A DNA stretch of 64,000 nucleotides from Calliopsis andreniformis. Lineage: Eukaryota > Arthropoda > Insecta > Hymenoptera > Andrenidae. Location of the stretch: the NCBI RefSeq assembly GCF_051401765.1, contig NC_135067.1, forward strand, positions 22,439,501 to 22,503,500. The letters are read 5' to 3'. The notes under the pieces were generated by a model. The model was not told the origin of the DNA. It was given only the letters and a program-made list of their open reading frames with translations, and did no database searches. Within the stretch, counting starts at the first letter, position 1. Every line of letters begins with the position of its first letter. Made by a program: the position numbers and the translations under genes. Shown in pieces: positions 60,501 to 64,000 of the stretch.

Positions 60501-63500
60501 TAATAGAACGTAGACACTAGAATCTAGAACTTAGAATCCATAGGATCAGGAATTTTAAGGGATGATTCTACATAAAATAAAACTGAAATTAAGAGAAAAT
60601 GCCTACAATACGCGTGAACTGTGTTTGACTGGGGACTTACTCTATTGTCGACGTACACAGGGGTCTGGACAGACACAGCAGAGTCAGTAGAATAAGTCCT
60701 AAGTCAGACAGATTTCTTGGGAATTTTAAGCGTTTTCTGAACAATTGATAACTCTGAAATGAGGCCTCAAACACATTGTTATCATTCTTGATTTTAATGT
60801 CTGATACTCGTTGTCAGAACACTCTGTGTAACTTGAGCTGTAATCTTCAGAAGACTAAAATCCATTCCAGGAATTGAATTTGCTATAGTTTTCATTTCGT
60901 AGAGGAACAAAAAAGGTCGGAGCAAAATTGCAAACATCCGCGTTCTCGATCCGTTTCGGTAGATGCATTTTCGCGCGACCCGCGCTGATCATTTTCGCCC
61001 CCCTTCCTCCCTCGTCCGATCCTCTCTCTTTCCGCGTATTTTTTCCTCTTTCCCCCCTTCGTGTTTTACGACAATGCCACGGAAACGCGAGCACGCTGCT
61101 CGACATGGCGTGCCAGATTTCCAACATCCTGCTGACACGCAACGAGCGTTTCGTCGAGAATACCGATCGCGACTAGCCTTTCGTTATCGTCCCTCTTATT
61201 ACACAATCTGCCCCGAGAGTTTAATCGAGAGTACTCAAGAAAAGGAAAACGAAAGATTCGAGGTGTGTCACTTTCACCGATTCGTAATCTGAATGCTTCA
61301 AAAATCAGCAATAGCTTAGAAAAGGAAGCTTATTGTTCCCTAATGAAACGATCACGAATCATCTGATCGATATCAGTTTCCATTTCTATCTTACAATTTA
61401 CTCAATTTGCTTTGCTTTCCATTTCCGTGAAAGCCACGGTCATTTCCCTTGGCATCGTAAAGCGGGCACCTTGAGTTTCAGCGTGCAACTTCCTGCAAAC
61501 TTCCCTCTTTACTCTCGATTGAAAAAGAAGAACCGTATTAATGAACCAGACGATCAAGTTTGCTCTTACACGAAGAGATTTTCGAAGAGGAAATAGAAAA
61601 CGTCAACCGCGTGGATTCGCTTCGCGTGAGCAAGAGTAACGGTGCCCGCGCGTGAACGACCAACGATAAAGCAAATTGAGAATGATGGCACAGTAAGATA
61701 GGTGGGACCAACTGGCCACCCGGCAGAGAAATAAACGACAGGGGCTACTGGTGGATCGTGAGCGACGTGGAAATCGATCTCGATCGCGTTCGCGGTGCTC
61801 GATCGGATCTTCGTGAGGAGATGTGGAGCACCGATGCGCCTGTAACTGCGATCTAATCGTTGCTCCATGCCGTTCGCTATTATCCTCCTCGTGTTCAGCT
61901 ACTTTTCGAGTAATCTTTGATCGCGAAATGTTAGAAGCTAGCGAAAAATTGATACCGTTTCAAGCTTCTGCTTCTCAGTCCGGACTGTGCCGTCGCTTCA
62001 ACTGGTTGCTGGCTATTGATTTAATCGTTGCTTGATACTGAATAATTGTGGGGGTGTTTAGTCGATGGTCTCCATGGGCAACCAGGTTTCGTGACTCAGG
62101 GGTTGTTGCACGACCCTGATTTATGGAGTGCGTTTCGTTTACAGTGATTAATTCCTGTTTATAGAGTCAGTGTACAGCTAGGTAAAAATATACCACGGTA
62201 TTACGACAAGTGTATTATCAAACGAGCCAGTAAGAAACTTAGGATTAGTCACACGCACCTGTGACTGGCAAGCAATTAGTCAAATTATCGATCGATTTAT
62301 GGTACTTGGCGAATTGTATTCGAAACCTTTCGCGTCTCTAATGTTAATGCGAAGCAAGCAACAAGTTTACTAATAAGTCGAATTACACGTTGCAATAAAT
62401 CAATGTCACAAAGTGTTGCTTCTTTCATACCAGATTTGCCTACTTCTCTCTATCACTCAGGTATGAATCAGTGTCGCTACTTTCTAACTCCTCGAGATAT
62501 CACCCACATCGCTGTTACAGAGATAATTATCTCTCCTTTAACTCGGTCACGAGTCAGAGTTGTGGCATAGCTCTTTGGAAAGGACTCGATTATAGCGTGC
62601 AAGCAGTTGTGTCCCACCTGTTAACGGTGAATCTAAGCAAAATATCCCTTAAATCAACATGAACATCATCGACATTATTTTTTAATTGGAATAATTATTA
62701 GATTGCCAGTGCGCGCATTTAGAGAAGTTCTCGAAAGCGATGTGGCTGATTTATCGAATCCGCGAGAGAGGCTTCTCCCTCGATATCGGCCAAATCGTTC
62801 CAACGACCGACAATCACTGCCACGATTCGTTGATTCCCGCAGCCGAGCAGCGGCCAATTTCTCCGGCGATTTTCCGATCGAGTAACCAGCATCGCGAGAA
62901 AATTGGATCGATCCTGACGCCTTTCGATCGAACTGTCGTTCGTTTGTTGCCAGTTACGCAAGTCGTTCGAGTTTTCTTCTCCAGCGTGACCGTTGACGTC
63001 ACTTTCTCTTTTCTCGTGGAAAATTATTACGTTCCGCAATTTCCGTTGGGTACCTACGTACGTATCCGGTTGGAATGCAAGCGGGACAGATCGTGGTACG
63101 GGCAGGTGGCGGCATAGGTGTGACCGGCTACAGAAACCGGGGATTTTGCAATAATCGAAGGTGTTGCACGCGTTGTTAGAAGGAAATATGCTTGAGTCTA
63201 CGAGTGAAAATTTAGTCGAAAGACTGACACTTTATTTCATTTACAAATGTAGACATAATCCTTGGCTGATATGAGATCATCAGCCTATTCATTTACCGTT
63301 ACATTTATTTATTCATACTCTGTACAGTTGAGGACAAGTTGAACAGTGGTTAAAGAAGGTACACCGATCCATAAACTGATGTACTGTGTGGGTGCGCCAC
63401 TCGAAACCTCTTTTTTCGATAATGATCTCAGTATCTCCATTAGGTATAACATTGATGCAGTTTCGTTTTAATTTCTGGTCCTCTTGATTTCCAACTTCGG

Positions 63501-64000
63501 CAACGAGTGCTGTGGCTCTCGCGGAGAATCCTTGGAGAGGTGTTGAGTAAATATCGTGGGCGACCAACGTGGGCACGTCTTTGGCCTGAATCCTGCTTAC
63601 TTGAGAAACATTCACTCGCTAGAGAAGCGGACACTGATTGAAGACGTCGGCTCCAAAACCTTGGCCATCCGATAATCGCGAGAGGAATCGCGTAAGAGAC
63701 TCGTAGGTTTCGTGTTCTCCAGCATAGGGGAGCGTTTGCATAATAATGACAGCTGTCTTTAACGACTTTTTACACCAATCCGAGAAGACACGTCTTTGAA
63801 GCTCAGACATTTGCATACCGAGCACCCATCAAACGTACAATCTCGTACGAGGCCATTAGCTTCCAACAGTTTCCCTTGAAAGTCATCGTAACGATTAGCT
63901 ATTTAACGACTATATTGTATCTAGTGGGGGAAAGTGTTTTCGAAGTGTAACCAAATTTAATTAGCTATTTCACTTGAATTGATCGCAGCAAACGTTTGAA
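57591..64000. other. Non-coding DNA to the window end, no gene supported
   Basis: Intron-like or intergenic sequence. Several open frames of 60-125 codons exist on both strands (61.0, 62.8, 63.3-63.8 kb), but none has a recognisable domain and paired splice sites. If the second gene continues to the right, this is part of a large intron. Confidence 0.4.

Noticed and set aside
60928..61292. Overlapping + strand frames near 61.1 kb, one containing TLLDMACQISNILLTRNERF
   Set aside because: I considered one as a terminal exon because it looks helical and faintly like MOZART1. There is no acceptor in the right phase, and the upstream part is translated pyrimidine tract.
62740..63117. 125-codon + strand open frame
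   Set aside because: No domain, no splice context and no codon pattern that separates it from the reverse-strand frames over the same DNA.
63313..63825. Adjacent minus-strand frames (MSELQRRVFSDW... and MNVSQVSRIQ...)
   Set aside because: I considered them as the last exons of a gene entering from the right. A stop and a frame change separate them, no convincing splice pair joins them, and neither resembles a family I know. Worth rechecking with sequence beyond 64 kb.
1..64000. tRNA, rRNA and CRISPR content
   Set aside because: I saw no tRNA TψC-type box pairs, no rRNA-like sequence and no regularly spaced repeats with unique spacers; the tandem arrays have no spacers.

Overview
This window is insect nuclear DNA, most likely from a hymenopteran (bee, wasp or ant). 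The basis is spliced genes with mostly very short introns (63-84 bp) beside others of several kilobases, AT-rich 3' UTRs with AATAAA signals, CG-rich TCGA/CGCG-studded introns and 5' exons, many microsatellites and few mobile elements. There are no bacterial-style operons. Most long open frames are chance ORFs, and I leave them out.

Layout. Positions 3-104 look like the last 33 codons of a + strand gene that starts outside the window. After its stop comes about 6 kb of AT-rich, repeat-rich DNA with four poly(A) signals, probably a very long 3' UTR. A complete seven-exon gene of the GAB/DOS docking-adaptor family lies at 7855-10392 (593 residues by my splice model), with a 3' UTR to about 12.1 kb. 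Fewer than 200 bp later a second + strand locus begins. It has candidate 5' exons near 12.3 and 17.6-18.1 kb, a mini-exon at 37.93 kb, and coding exons at 41.54, 46.88, 48.02, 50.36, 51.09 and 51.92 kb that chain in frame. This gene runs off my model at 51972; its remaining exons are either beyond the window or too degenerate to see.

The GAB/DOS protein has an N-terminal PH domain, proline-rich Grb2/Drk SH3 sites and C-terminal tyrosines like the SHP2/Corkscrew sites of GAB1. It is expected to act downstream of receptor tyrosine kinases at the plasma membrane. The second gene is not recognised with certainty. It has a basic cluster (KKRRFHPLRGLRKIFRRK), a SHDSVF motif and a Glu/Gln-rich helical stretch, an order that recalls the CRACD/KIAA1211 actin-capping regulators. 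An alternative first exon at 51408-51509 would replace this N-terminus with another ending in a similar basic IFRRKQSR motif.

The non-coding remainder holds two related minisatellites 25 kb apart (17.3 and 42.3 kb), a hairpin-rich GC island (22.9-23.1 kb), a 52-nt pure pyrimidine tract, a possible solo LTR (53.4-54.0 kb), and scattered degenerate DNA-transposon ends.
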